A model generated the notes under the pieces. The model saw nothing but the letters and a program-made list of their open reading frames with translations, was not told the DNA's origin and searched no databases. Positions 1 through 9,975 of a stretch of DNA of 64,000 nucleotides are shown here, in pieces; position 1 is the first letter of the stretch; the number at the start of each line of letters is the position of its first letter. This DNA comes from Anniella stebbinsi. Lineage: Eukaryota; Chordata; Lepidosauria; Squamata; Anniellidae. The position numbers and the translations under genes are program-made. Location: assembly GCA_029215795.1 (NCBI GenBank), contig JARDYH010000004.1, positions 219,473,517 to 219,537,516 on the forward strand. Direction: 5' to 3'.

Positions 1-519
1 TTCACCAGCAGGGTTTAAGGTGTCTTCTGAACAGGACCTGTGAGAAAACAGGTTTTTGAATTAGATAGATTTTCCTATTTTGCAAGTTTTCTCTCCATTG
101 GGTACAGTTTTACTTCCAGTCTAATACAGAACTATTGCACACTTTTGTTTCATGTTAGAAGGTTTGGGAATTTCCAAACAGTGGTGGGTGTGTTTGGAAG
201 GAAAACCAAAAACAAGGTTCCTCGTAAAGCAAAGCCTCAGAGGACAAGCAATGGAAGAGGTCAGACAAGTGTTGGGATTATAGTGTGTTTGTTTAATGTT
301 CCTGAATAGCTTTGGCATGTCTGATGTCAACATTTGGTTCACTTTTCCTTCCATTCGCTTGCACAAAGGAATATCGGGTCCACGGATCAGGCTGCAGACT
401 GCATTTTGTTCCCCAACCCCTTTGGAAGGTGCAACTTTCCTTCCCTATATGGTTTCCCTGATTTGTATTTTTAGATTTACTTACCTCTTTGTAGGCAAGG
501 TAGTGCAATGCCTCTGGGA
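1..519. other. Unclassified single-copy sequence
   Basis: No repeat, RNA gene or convincing exon is visible. Several short open frames occur on both strands, but none shows recognisable protein features. The segment ends at the left duplication of the palindromic element that starts at 520. Confidence 0.5.
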
Positions 520-839
520 TAGGCTGACCAGATAAAATCCAGGTCAGGGCTCATGGAACCGTAACAGTTGTAGAGAAAAGGGAATTTCAGCCGGTGTCAT
601 TTGTATGCAATTAGTTCCTGGTGAAATTCCCTTTTCATCACAACAGTTAAAGTTGCAGGGGCCCTGCCTTCTTTTGTATATGGTCACTCTAGTATAGTGC
701 CTGCAACTTTAACTGTTGTGATGAAGAGGGGATTTCACCAGCAACTAACTGCATACAAATGACACTGGCTGAAATTCCCTTTTCTCTACAACAGTTAAAG
801 TTACATGAGCCCTGTCCTCCTTTTCATATGGTCAGCCTA
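520..839. mobile_element. P1 palindromic hAT-like MITE, long form, copy 1
   Basis: The element starts TAGGCTGACC and ends GGTCAGCCTA, and the two halves are near-perfect inverted copies. Each half carries CAGTTGTAGAGAAAAGGGAA, then the block around GTATGCAATTAGTTCCTGGT, then the inverse of AACTTTAACTGTTGTGATGA. The centre, near 700, holds a second inverted terminus (GGTCACTCTA), so the element looks like two head-to-head monomers. CTCTGGGA lies directly left (512-519) and recurs at 845-852, five bases past the right end, which may be an offset 8-bp target duplication. No protein is encoded. It is related to the copies at 6208, 35957, 37102, 37900, 62546 and 62828. Confidence 0.85.
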
Positions 840-1214
840 CCCAACTCTGGGACAAAGAAAAACACCAATCATTTACTGGAACCTTCAAAAAGGCAGCAGA
901 GAAAAAGGTTAATAATTATTTGAACGCATTCCATTTAATACGGTTTGGCACTGAAGATACCCAAAGGCCGCCACATGGTTAGAGGTTTCAAGTTAACTGG
1001 CAGCGTCAACTTCTCATGCTGACATGGAGATTTGTGCTGAACTGGAATGCTTTTCTGAAGTTTTTCGCCCTTTGTGAAAAGCCCTGTATTTGAAGTAGTT
1101 TTGGGGAAACATGCAAACCGGGGCAAAAGTGTGGATCCATTCAGAGTGAGGGCAGGAAGCATTGCGCTCGGAATTAACTTTATGATGTCATGTAGCAAAT
1201 CGAATTGCCTCTAA
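840..1214. other. Unclassified sequence
   Basis: No recognisable repeat or exon is seen. Short open frames on the minus strand show no domain features. Confidence 0.4.
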
Positions 1215-1427
1215 CATGGTTTGGGGGCCACAGTATCTAAAGGACTGCCTCCTGCTTGTGCCCTGAGATCATCCTCTGAGGCCCTGCTCCAAGTACACCC
1301 ACATACTAAGATTCGGTGGGTGGCTACTCATGAGCAGGCCTTTTCTGTGGTGGCCCCCAAATTATGGAATGCCCTCTCCAGAGAGATCCACCTGATGCCT
1401 TTCCCCAACCAACAATCATTTGAATTG
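1215..1427 (+). pseudogene. LINE (L3/CR1-like) ORF2 C-terminal fragment
   Basis: The plus-strand frame reads LRSSSEALLQV, then AFSVVAPKLWNALSREI. That is the typical extreme C-terminus of CR1/L2/L3-group reverse transcriptase proteins, which carry an A(F)SVVAPxLWNxLP-type motif. Only about 65 residues remain, with no catalytic domain. The fragment ends where the palindromic element at 1428 begins, which suggests a later insertion. The function is dead. The exact LINE clade was not determined. Confidence 0.65.
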
Positions 1428-1593
1428 GTGGAGGCTGGTGGCTTCGATGTCAGTGGGGTGGAGAATCCGCTCCGGGTTTCATTCAGAACCAGTCGGGTGC
1501 AAACTTGGATAGCTCCTCTAGAATTCTGACTGGTTCTGACTGAAACCCAGAGTGGATTAACAACCCCAATGACATCGGAGCCACCAGCCTCTA
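1428..1593. mobile_element. P2 palindromic MITE, copy 1
   Basis: The left arm (GTGGAGGCTGGTGGCTTCG, then GATGTCAGTGGGGT) is the inverse of the right arm (ACCCCAATGACATCGGAGCC, then CACCAGCCTC). In the middle, GAACCAGTC faces GACTGGTTC. There is no coding capacity. A diverged second copy lies at 26697-26925. I found no clear target duplication, so the superfamily is open. Confidence 0.65.
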
Positions 1594-1624
1594 CTGGTTT
1601 GCTGTCCCTGAGAGCTTTTCCAAA

Positions 1625-1668
1625 ATTGAATTTGACTCTTGGGCTGAAAATGGTTCCCCACACCTGAA
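1625..1668. mobile_element. P3 hAT-like element, right-end fragment
   Basis: The segment reads as a diverged form of the end GGGCTGAAAGAGGTTCTGCA that is seen at 29320-29340 and 7890-7914. Here it is TTGGGCTGAAAATGGTTCCC. Only about 40 bp are recognisable. Confidence 0.45.
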
Positions 1669-1974
1669 GTAAATAGACTTCTTGCACTGCAGGAAACGGC
1701 TGTTGCCTCCATTGCTGGCAAGGCTGGAAATCATACATTGGGGTTGGCATCAGAATCTAATGGCCTCAATACATTCTTTCAGTTCCCAGATGTGATGGGG
1801 CAAGATGGGGGCCAGAGCGGGGATTGGCTGAAATATTGGGATGAGTATTTGTAAATAGATAAACAAAAATATTGTGGAAAAATGCACCGCATAAGAACAA
1901 AAAGGGCTTACTTTCCTTGATGAAATATAATACTTTAAATAAAAATCCAGAAATGCTCATTTATTCCTTTTCAG
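1669..1974. other. Unclassified sequence
   Basis: Mixed AT-rich sequence with no visible repeat, RNA gene or exon. Confidence 0.4.
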
Positions 1975-1976
1975 TC

Positions 1977-2533
1977 TGGCCATTTCTACACTGACCTTTT
2001 GACCCGGGGTTGTCCCTGGGTGCTCCTTATGCATCCAAATGACGCACAAGGACTCCCGGGGGGGGGGGGGGACAGGGAGATGGGCACGGGTTTTCCCAGG
2101 GTTTCTTCATCCCTGGGAAAACCCGATTTTTCGCGTGGTCTCAGTGCTATCCTGAGACAATGGGAGGTGTGGGCACCTGTCCTGCCTGGTGCCTGCTTGT
2201 TCATGAGTAACCAGGCACCAGAAATGGGCACGGAGCCACGCTGTGCAGGTCCGTGCCCATCAGGGGTGGGAGGAGCTACATTTTCACCATCCATGGGATG
2301 GCGGGGGGGAAGGGATGTGATTTGGGGGGGGATCTTTTTTTTAAAAAAAAGTACCTTTTCTGGTGGAGCAGGGCACGACCGGCCCCACTGCTTAAAAAAA
2401 ATGGTAGCTGCGACATCCCGGGTTCTTCCTGGGATGTGACGTACCACGTGTGCATGCTGGGAGAGGCTCTTGCGATCAGGATATCGCAAGAGCTTCTCCC
2501 CTCCCTCCCGGAACACCAGGAGGTATAGAAAGG
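1977..2533. mobile_element. J1 GC-rich foldback element
   Basis: The outer ends GGCCATTTCTACACTG and GGTATAGAAAGGCC are inverted. Inside are several hairpins: TTTTCCCAGGG against CCCTGGGAAAA (2090-2125), a GGTGCCTG/CAGGCACC pair (2189-2219), a CATCCCGGG/CCTGGGATG pair (2414-2437) and CTTGCGAT/ATCGCAAG (2469-2490). Its blocks recur, inverted and diverged, at 3178-3675, including CATCCAAATGA/TCATTTGGATG. Homopolymer G runs are present. No coding capacity is convincing and no target duplication is clear. Confidence 0.55.
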
Positions 2534-3177
2534 CCCTCTGATAGCTCCATACAGCAGGAGATGATTTTTTTCCCTCTTCCACCATACACATCATTCAATG
2601 CTCGTTCCATTATTATAAATTCAATCGCTTTAAAATAACAGCACTAACAACCCATTCTTGCAATTCTTTCTCTTCTTCTCCCAACTCCCTGCAAAGACTC
2701 CCAGGCCGCAGAGCTGCTCCTAATGCTTAAGTGGCCTTCTGCACCACTAGTTCCATTGATGGAAGCACCAAAATAGATTTGTTCTTCGCTTTGCTTTTTT
2801 TTTTTTTTTTTTTTTTAGCTTGCTAAGATCAATGAGAAAGCATCCTTCATCCCAATGGTCCATATGTGAGCAGCAAAGAGGGCGAGAACAGCGGGATTCA
2901 AGGGAATCTGAAGTGACACGGGGGGAAAAAAATAGTGGTGAAGCAGCTCGCCATTGACCTTTACTAAGAAACCAATCGATTCCAGATGAGTGTACAGCCA
3001 CCCTCACAAGCCTCTTGACTGCTGAGCAGTATAGAAGGCATTCGGTCCCTTGTGTATACAATTGCAAAGTCAATACAGAATCACTGTAGACCTGCAAGTG
3101 AAGAAACTGTCCGGTGGCTTTCCTCACCTTGCTCTACACCCTTTCCCTCCAGTACTGCACAGCCCTCCTGTCTCTTA
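2534..3177. other. Unclassified sequence with poly-T tract
   Basis: This separates two related foldback modules. It includes a run of about 22 T at 2795-2816, which could be a reversed retroposon poly-A tail, but I see no element body attached to it. Confidence 0.4.
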
Positions 3178-3675
3178 GGTGTAGAAGGAGGGAGGGGGAG
3201 GATCACAGACTTACCTGCTTCTGCGACCCTCCGCCAGGGTCGAAACAGGAAGTGCGACATCCCGGAAACAAACAGGGATGTTGCGCCCGTCGCGCCTGTC
3301 ACGGTCGCCATTTTTTTTAAAGCAGCAGGAGCCGGGAGCGTAATTGTGCTCCTCCGAAAAAGTTTTTAAAAAAAGAAAAAAAAGAGCCCCCCTGCTTCCC
3401 CCACCCTAAATGCCCCTAGATGCCCCTGGACTGGCTCCTTCCCTCTTGCTGACCCCCACTACTCATGGGGAAGAGGGAAGAAGCCGGGAAGGGCTCCCAC
3501 ACTGCCCGTGGTCCTCAGGATCGTCCTGGGACCGTGGGTAAAATTGGGATAACCGAGGTCTCGGTTATCCCGGGAAAATGGAGGGTTCATCCCTGCCTGC
3601 TCCCAGGATCCCCTGTGCATCATTTGGATGCACTTACCCCACGTAAAGCACCCCCCCCCATGTAGACATGGCCTT
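3178..3675. mobile_element. J2 GC-rich foldback module related to J1
   Basis: It shares, in inverted order, the CATCCCGG block (3258) and the TCATTTGGATGCA block (3618) with the 1977-2533 module. It contains its own hairpins: GACCCTCCGCCAGGGTC (3224-3240), GATAACCGAGGTCTCGGTTATC (3549-3570) and a GGTCCTCAGGATCGTCCTGGGACC stem near 3510-3533. It ends with GTAGACATGGCC, the inverse of the J1 start. It may be a second insertion or the other arm of one larger inverted structure. Confidence 0.5.
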
Positions 3676-3922
3676 AGTCCCTTTATATAGTTACCATCTT
3701 CCAATTTGCCTACTTGAATTGCCTATTGATATGGGTCCTTGACCAAGCACCACCTCCCTTCTCATGCTTGCTGCAACACAGGCCACTCCAGGGCAGGACC
3801 TGCAGTCCTGCTTTATAATGGTTTATAATGGCATTGACAACTGTTGGGGCCCAGGACACATTCCAGATACCGTTTAAAACCCACTTTCAAAGTGCTTGGT
3901 GTAGATGTGGCCAACGTCGTAG
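3676..3922. other. Unclassified sequence
   Basis: No repeat or exon recognised. Confidence 0.35.
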
Positions 3923-4510
3923 AAACAGGGCCTGGCCCTACCATTAGGCAGAATGAGGTGGCTGCCTCAGGTGGCAAATTCTGAGGGGGACGGGCAGGCA
4001 GAGGCAGCAAAATGTTGTCCTCAGGTGCAATAGGGGCAGCCAGCAGTGAATAAGATTTGACTGCAATTCTGCACATGGAATGGGGATTTTCATATCAAAA
4101 AGCTTTTGGTGAGGCGAACTAAGGGCTACAAAATAACTCCTTCCTGCAAGGAAGCGTTTAAACCTGAGCTCCTTCCTGTCATTGTAAGGGGCACAGCATA
4201 TTCAACCAGCTCTGGAATCTACCACATCGTATCTACCTCATACTGTATTGTGAACCCTGGTCCAACCAAAGCTGCCACCCCAAGGGGGCCACTCCCTGCC
4301 TCAGCTGGGGGAGGGAGGAGGAGGCCCTGCTGCTGTTGCCGGGTGGCCGCAGACAGCTAGGGAGGAGAGGCGGCGGCAGCGGGAGGGATTGGGTCGTCAC
4401 CAAGCAGCGGCCAGGCAGCAGTGGGCCCTTTGAGTGGGGAGGGTGGAAACATTTGCTGCTGTCCTCAGCCCTTGCCACCTGCTGTGCCCCCTTCCTCCTG
4501 CTTAATTGTA
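3923..4510. mobile_element. Probable degraded hAT-type element
   Basis: It begins CAGGGCCTGGCCCTACCATT, followed by a GGCAGAATGAGGTGGCTGCC stretch. This resembles the CAGGG-type ends of hAT (Charlie-like) elements of tetrapods. The GC-rich body (4260-4420) has no intact reading frame. The right terminus was not located, so the boundary is approximate. Confidence 0.4.
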
Positions 4511-5687
4511 GGGGGTGATCCTATGCATTGTATATGAAAACCAGGCTCAGCTTCAGGGAAATTTTAAAACATGGTGGGAAGGGGAAAATGGAAGGTGGGG
4601 ATCTTGCAAATTCTCCCCTGTAAATGTGCATCCCCCAGGCTGCATGGTTGCCTCATCATATGTAGTTGTGGCCTTCATTACTCTAAATTTTATTTAGGCA
4701 TTATTATTATTATTTTTTAAAAGTCCTACAACTCCCAGCATAACACCGGGAGTTGTATGACTTTCTTTGGTCTATATATGCATAGGACTGTGTCCTAAAT
4801 TCCCTTCCCTTCCTTGTGATACCCCTCTAGGAAAAATGGGGAAATCAATAATTAAATCATTTCTGACCTTCGTGTCCTCGGCTGCTATGATTTGGTTCAT
4901 TCCACCTTGTTGAAAGCTGTTTTTGTTTGAAAGACTTGGAATATGAAGGGAAGGCCTCTTTTTTTTCTCTGAAGGTATTTTTAATTTTTATTTTGACTGC
5001 ATATGTTATAGATCAGAGTCCTTTTTTCTTTTTTTTACCAACAGCTAGGTGAAAAAAATGAGGTAATATTTTGACGGTTGTATTGGGGGGGAAGGAGGGT
5101 GGCAGCGGTTACTCTTGGTCACCAATATGTAACAGATAATTGTTTGCCATTTGCAAGCAGTTTGGATTTACTGCGTTGTCTAATCAGCAGAGGGCTCTCT
5201 CGTCTGTGCCAGTTGTGAACATATACAACAGCCTCTTCTGCCTCCTTCCCGACACCCTCGCCGGTTTCACAAGGCTGTCATTTTGCCATGTTCCTCAGAT
5301 CAATATTAACATTGGCTGACATTAAAACACAAGGGCATAGAGAGATTCAGACCCATTCAATAGAACGGAAGAATTGACATCAAGGTGTTAATATTCCCCC
5401 CCCCCGATTTATTGTTAAGATTCTGCACTACCTCCTTCCCTATGCAGTAGGAATATTTTCAAATGTTTAGCAGCAGTGTTTCAGTTTCTGTAAAGAAAGG
5501 TTTGATGGGTCAGAAGTGAGTTTTGCTGCCGACACCCAAACTTAGTTGTTACTCAAGTCAGATCTATTAGGCTTGCGATTCTCAAATATACAATGAATGC
5601 TGACATATTTCCTTCAAAGTGTAAAGTTTGCATTAAATGTTTGCATTATTCAAATTGTGATTGATAATGAGGTAATGAATTAATTTC
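4511..5687. other. Unclassified AT-rich sequence with a small hairpin
   Basis: At about 4724-4761 TACAACTCCC and GGGAGTTGTA form a short hairpin. The rest (4800-5687) is AT-rich and single-copy by eye, with a short C run at 5396-5405. No exon or RNA gene was seen. Confidence 0.4.
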
Positions 5688-6151
5688 TAAGGCTGTACAC
5701 CACTTCAAACCAGAACCCCAAAACCAAATTGGGACCGGATCAGGATGAGGTGGTCCAGAGCAGATTGGATTACGTTCGAAACACTTCTGGAAATGGCTCT
5801 TTACGGCTCCTGTAGTTTGTGACCTTAGATCTAGGAAATGACAGAGCCCCCATCTTTGTTTAAAATGGCAGCTCTCATAGAGGATGGGCAGCTGTCGGAT
5901 TGGCCAGTTAAGTCCTGTGGGTGGGTGGAGTCAGTGGCTCCGGGTTCAGGGAGCAAGCGGGGAGTGAGTCTGATGTACTCCTGGCCGGCCTTGCGCCCAG
6001 CTTTCCCAGGCACCCACTGACCCAGATCTCGCTTCAGATCCAGACCAAAGCACGTTGGCCCAGGCCTGAAGCGGCCTGAGTTGGATCAGGGCTGATTTGG
6101 AAGCTCAGGATCAGCCTGCAAAGTGAATCAGGGGATCCAGGCACAGCCCTA
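5688..6151. mobile_element. FB-G: degraded relative of the TAGGG foldback family
   Basis: The ends are TAAGGCTGTACACC and the inverse of TAGGGCTGTGCC, matching the terminus of the intact relative at 11305-11794. Subterminal CGGATCAGG-type words recur inside (5752, 6078). The left neighbour is TTAATTTC and the right is TTACAGTTTC, possibly an eroded 8-bp duplication. No protein is encoded. Confidence 0.5.
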
Positions 6152-6207
6152 TTACAGTTTCTGAGCTGGTGTGGCTTGCATGGTTTGAAGAGCAAATCAG
6201 CCAAATT

Positions 6208-6387
6208 TAGGGTAAACATATGGAAAGGAGGACAGGGCTCCTGTATCGTTAACAGTTGTATAGAAAAGGGAATTTCAGCAGGTGTCATTTGTATGCATGC
6301 AGCACCTGGTGTAAATCCCTCTTCATCACAATGGATAAAGCTGTAAGAGCTATACTAGAGTGACCAAATACAAAAGAGGGCAGGGCC
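6208..6387. mobile_element. P1 hAT-like MITE, half element
   Basis: It starts TAGGGTAAACATATGGAAAG and carries the P1 blocks CAGTTGTATAGAAAAGGGAA and GTCATTTGTATGCATGCAG. It reaches the internal TAGAGTGACCAAATACAAAA, where the other long forms turn back. The second half is missing, so this is a monomer or a truncated dimer. Confidence 0.7.
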
Positions 6388-6769
6388 AGGTTATTCCTTT
6401 TAAAAAAAAAAAACCTTGGATATCCCAATTTTTCTGAAATATCTCAGGGGTTCCTACCTCGTGCAGCTAAAGTTGTGCTACAAACCCTCTAGAGGGTGCA
6501 GTCCATTCAAATATATGAGCAGGGAAGTTTTCAATTGCAAACCAGATGGTCACCCCTCTCCTCCCATGTAATTCAACTCATTACAATTGCTGAAGAGAAG
6601 CAGGAAACAAAGCACTGGTAAGCAAACACGATCTCCCTTTAATCTAAATAAACCTTAAAACAATATCTTCCAGTATCACTTGACTTTCCAGGGCAGGAAG
6701 ATTATAGGCTGTAGTTTGACTGTCCAAGCTCTCTCCATGACTAGGTCTTATGTGATGGCCGAGACTACG
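6388..6769. other. Unclassified sequence
   Basis: No recognisable repeat or exon. Confidence 0.35.
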
Positions 6770-6975
6770 TTGACTCTTCATTGGTTCTGGTTGGTTGGTT
6801 TTATTGGAGTTTAGCATTGTATTGTATTTGATTGGATTGAATATGTTTGTTTGCTTTTATGTTTTAACATGTTAATGTATGACACCCAGAAAACTTAGAC
6901 TGTGGGGTATCAAACAAACAAGTAAATAGTACTCTAGTCAGTTGAGGAATAGATTTTTATGATAATGACAATGAT
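6770..6975 (+). mobile_element. LINE 3'-end remnant (L2/L3-like)
   Basis: The TG/TTTTA-rich run (TTTTATGTTTTAACATGTTA), followed by a GACACCCAGAAAACTTAGACT segment and a (AAAT)n-like tail near 6973, resembles the 3' untranslated ends of L2/L3-type LINEs seen elsewhere in the window. There is no ORF part. Confidence 0.4.
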
Positions 6976-7438
6976 AAATAAATAAGCAAGAAAGCTGCTT
7001 GCCATTCCTCCCTATGGCCAACCCCCAGGGTCTAACAGAGAGCTGTCAGCCAGCATCTGATCCACCGGATTCCTGTTTCGGGCCCATCTGTGCCTGACAC
7101 AATAGCCAAATGTTCAATGTGTAAAAGGCCCATTTATGCAGCGGAGGCTCTGGATGATGATGGGCAGCTGCCAGGCCTTGTCAGGCCATGCGGGTGCTCA
7201 ACCCACAGACCAGTGAACGTGCTGTGGGCACTAGACTGGGTTGGGGGATGCAGGGGAGTCTGTTGGATATCACAGGGTCAGGGGTGCAGGGGAGTCCGTT
7301 GGATGTCATAGGGTGCCAGACTGGGTCCTAGACTCTGTTGGACTCCAGGACCCAGACTGGCACCCATGACATCCCTAATAAGAAGTATCATCAAAATTGT
7401 TTTTGAGTTGTCGTGTTGACTAGAACTTGGCTGTGAGA
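6976..7438. repeat. Short tandem duplication joined to a hairpin
   Basis: Two diverged copies of a ~35-bp unit (GCAGGGGAGTCTGTTGGATA and GCAGGGGAGTCCGTTGGATG) occupy 7250-7312. They run into a stem of about 27 bp: GATGTCATAGGGTGCCAGAC near 7301 pairs with the inverse at 7349-7375. The segment ends ACATCCCTA, which resembles a foldback-family right end, but no matching left end was found. Part of it (GGACTCC.GGACCCAG) recurs near 30330. Confidence 0.45.
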
Positions 7439-7918
7439 TAGGGGTGCTGAACCTCAAGTCTGTAGCTCAAAATCTGGCCCATTTGGGGTTCCCGGTCTGG
7501 TACACCTCCCCCAGTATCACCTCTTTTCCCTTTGACCACCAATGGTTTTGTATTCTCCGGCTTTTGCACAGTCCCCCAGCCCTGAAGCCCATTCTAAAAC
7601 TTCTCCTATGGCAGCCTTCCCCAACTTGTTCCCTTCCAGACATACTGGACTACAGGTTGGTGGATTGGTTGCTGGGGGATTCTGGGAGTTGGAGTCCAAC
7701 ATGTCTGGAGGGCAACAGATTAGGCTGTCCTGGGGCTGTCCTGAGGCTTAGTTACTGGCAGGGAGAGCTTTAAATGGAAACACGGTGGAATCTGGGGCAC
7801 TGTAGCCCGCCTCTTTGGCCCTACCTCCTTTTGCCTTTGCCGTCACTAGAACACAGTCATCAAAAAGTTATCTGAAACTGAATTTGGCCCTTGGGCTGAA
7901 AGAGGTTTGACGCCACAG
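7439..7918. mobile_element. P3 hAT-like non-autonomous element, copy 1
   Basis: The left end TAGGGGTGCTGAACCTCAAG and the right end GGGCTGAAAGAGGTTTGACG are imperfect inverted repeats. The flanks CTGTGAGA (7431-7438) and CTGTAAGA (7919-7926) match at 7 of 8 positions, fitting an aged hAT target duplication. A second hAT-like MITE is nested at 7612-7727. No transposase frame remains. Confidence 0.65.
7612..7727. mobile_element. P4 hAT-like MITE nested in P3
   Basis: It runs from CAGCCTTCCCCAACTTGTTC to the inverse (GGCAACAGATTAGGCTG). Internally, CCAGACATACTGGACTAC faces GGAGTCCAACATGTCTGG. The flanks TCCTATGG and TCCTGGGG agree at 6 of 8 positions. The same family recurs at 9590-9975 (split) and 17718-17833. 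Confidence 0.65.
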
Positions 7919-8006
7919 CTGTAAGAGGATATAACGCTCGGAGAACGTCTCTAGGACATAACACTGCCCCAGTTGAACGTGGCACACTCCCAGGGATAGG
8001 GCTTAT

Positions 8007-8497
8007 AGAATCATAGAATCATAGAATCATAGTAGAGTTGGAAGGAGCCTATAAGGCCATCAAGTCCAACCCCCTGCTCAATGCAGGAATCCACTTCAAA
8101 GCATACCTGACAGATGACTGTCCAGCTGCCTCTTGAAGGCCTGTCATTTTGGAGAGCCCACGACCTCCCTAGGTCATTGGTTCCATTGTCGTACTGCTCT
8201 AACAGTCAGGAAGTTTTTCCTGATGTCCAGCCCATTTCTGGCTTCCTGTAACTTGAGCCCATTATTCCATGTCCTGCACTCTGAGTTGATTGAGAAGAGA
8301 TCCTGGCCCTCCTCTGCGTGACAACCTTTCAACTATTTGAAGAGTGCTATCATGTCTCTCATCAGTCTTCTCTTCGCCAGGCTAAACATGCCCAGTTATT
8401 TTAGTCTCTCCTTATAGGGCTTTGTTTCCAGACCCCTGATCATCCTCGTTGCCCTCCTCTGAACATGCTCCAGCATGTCTCCATCCTTCTTGAAGTG
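8007..8497 (-). mobile_element. CR1 LINE 3' end, antisense
   Basis: It begins with the tail repeat ATAGAATC, iterated, then GTAGAGTTGGAAGGAGCCTA. This is the reverse of the CR1 3' end seen in sense at 39992-40483. About 490 bp of the ORF2 C-terminus and short 3' UTR remain, with stop codons throughout. It is a 5'-truncated, inactive retroposon. Confidence 0.85.
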
Positions 8498-9584
8498 TGA
8501 TGCTTTTAGGATTGCAATCTATGTTTCTTGCACATCAATGTACATTTCATCCAGTATTTCCCAAATGTTTGATAACATGGGCAGAATTGTTCTTATTGCA
8601 TGCTCACTGCATTCTTAGGACCTACCTAGACGTTTTTCATGTGGTCAACCCTGGTGGGCAGGATGTTTCTTTAAAGGGTCAGTGGTGGGTGGCCCAATGT
8701 GGATCAGGACTGTGGTAGTGAGGTGAGGGCTTTATCTCTTTGCCTCCACCCTGCAGTCCTGATTGGGATCAACTCCTCCTCTACGCACATGTTTTTGTTT
8801 TGGAATAGGAGAAAGGCTGTTGTTGGTGCCAACGGGAGCTTGTCAATAGAAGACGTGGGAGGTTCTGATGGGGACTCTGGCAAAGGGTTAAAGAACTCCT
8901 CCCTCCATGCCATGTTTCCAATCTGGTTCAGGCTCTCCCACACAGGCTCTTTGTTAAGGAAAAACCTTCCCCACCAGGGCTAATCACGTGACAAACATCA
9001 TGTCTAGTTTGGCTGTTATACTCAAACATACACAACCCCACCCACCCTATTCACCTGCCTGAACAATGGGCAGCCACCTTCCTTAACTGTGTGATAACCC
9101 AGCTCCTAGGGATGCTGGAGAAATCCACAATGCATTCAAATGAGCTTGGATTTCTATGAATCCAACTTGTGGATTCTGCAACAGGCCAGCCTGATCTGAG
9201 TAGCACAGATTCCACAGATGTATGGACCGCCCCCACACACACATAGGGGGGGGTGCACAATTTCATTCATTTACAAATGTGTACTTCAGCAGTAATATGC
9301 ATTAGCACTAATGTGCATTACTGCTGATGCACATAAGTGCAAGTGTGCATTAGTGCACCCCCCCCCCCCCGAATCCATCAATGAGCGGACAACAGAACCA
9401 AAGAGGCCTGACTATTCCCGAAACAAGAGGGAACGGATTCAACAATATCCATACATCCTGACAGCCTGGCTTCTCCTTCACCCAGCCCTGCTTCCAGACA
9501 GCCTGGCTTATCCTTCACTCAGTCGAGTCAAGGGTGGGACTGTACTTTGGGGGCAACGGTGAAACTTCTGGCATTCCTCTGTGC
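8498..9584. other. Unclassified sequence with small inverted repeats
   Basis: At 9290-9355, GCAGTAATATGCATTAG and related TGCATTA words form overlapping small hairpins next to a C run (9357-9371). No gene or classified repeat was recognised. Confidence 0.35.
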
Positions 9585-9975
9585 CAGGAGTAGGGACCGT
9601 ATGGCCCTCCACATCTTGTTGGACTGCAAGTCCCATCGTCCCTCACAAGGTGAGGACCTTATTTTCACAATATTTTAACAGTCTATTATCATCTTTTCAC
9701 TCCGCTGTTTTAAATCTGTAATTTAAATTTGTATTTTAAATCTACATTGCGGCGTGATTTTTTTTTACCTTGGTTGTGTTCTTATATAGTATTTTTATAT
9801 CATGTTTTTATACTGTTTTGTTGATGGTTTAAATTTTTGTGAACTGCCCAGAGAGCTTTGGCTATTGGGCAGTATATAAATGTAATAAATAAATAAATAA
9901 GCCATGCTAGCTGGGGATTATGGGAGTTGCAGCATAACAAAACCTGGAGGGCTGCATGTTCCCCACCTCTGCCCT
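9585..9975. mobile_element. P4 hAT-like MITE split by a LINE 3' end
   Basis: The left half (GGCCCTCCACATCTTGTTGG, then CTGCAAGTCCCATCGT) and the right half (GCTAGCTGGGGATTATGGGA, then AAACCTGGAGGGCTGCATG) are the two arms of the P4 palindrome. They are separated by a LINE tail at about 9655-9902, so the LINE inserted after the MITE. Confidence 0.6.
9655..9902 (+). mobile_element. L3/CR1-like LINE 3' end
   Basis: The TTTTAAAT-rich 3' UTR leads to CAGAGAGCTTTGGCTATTGG, then GCAGTATATAAATGTAATAA, and ends in (AAAT)n. The same end, in antisense, is seen at 34021-34420. There is no coding part. Confidence 0.65.

Noticed and set aside
1999..2594. Overlapping 146- and 202-codon frames on opposite strands
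   Set aside because: They lie in the J1 foldback with G and A homopolymers. No domain or conserved start is visible.
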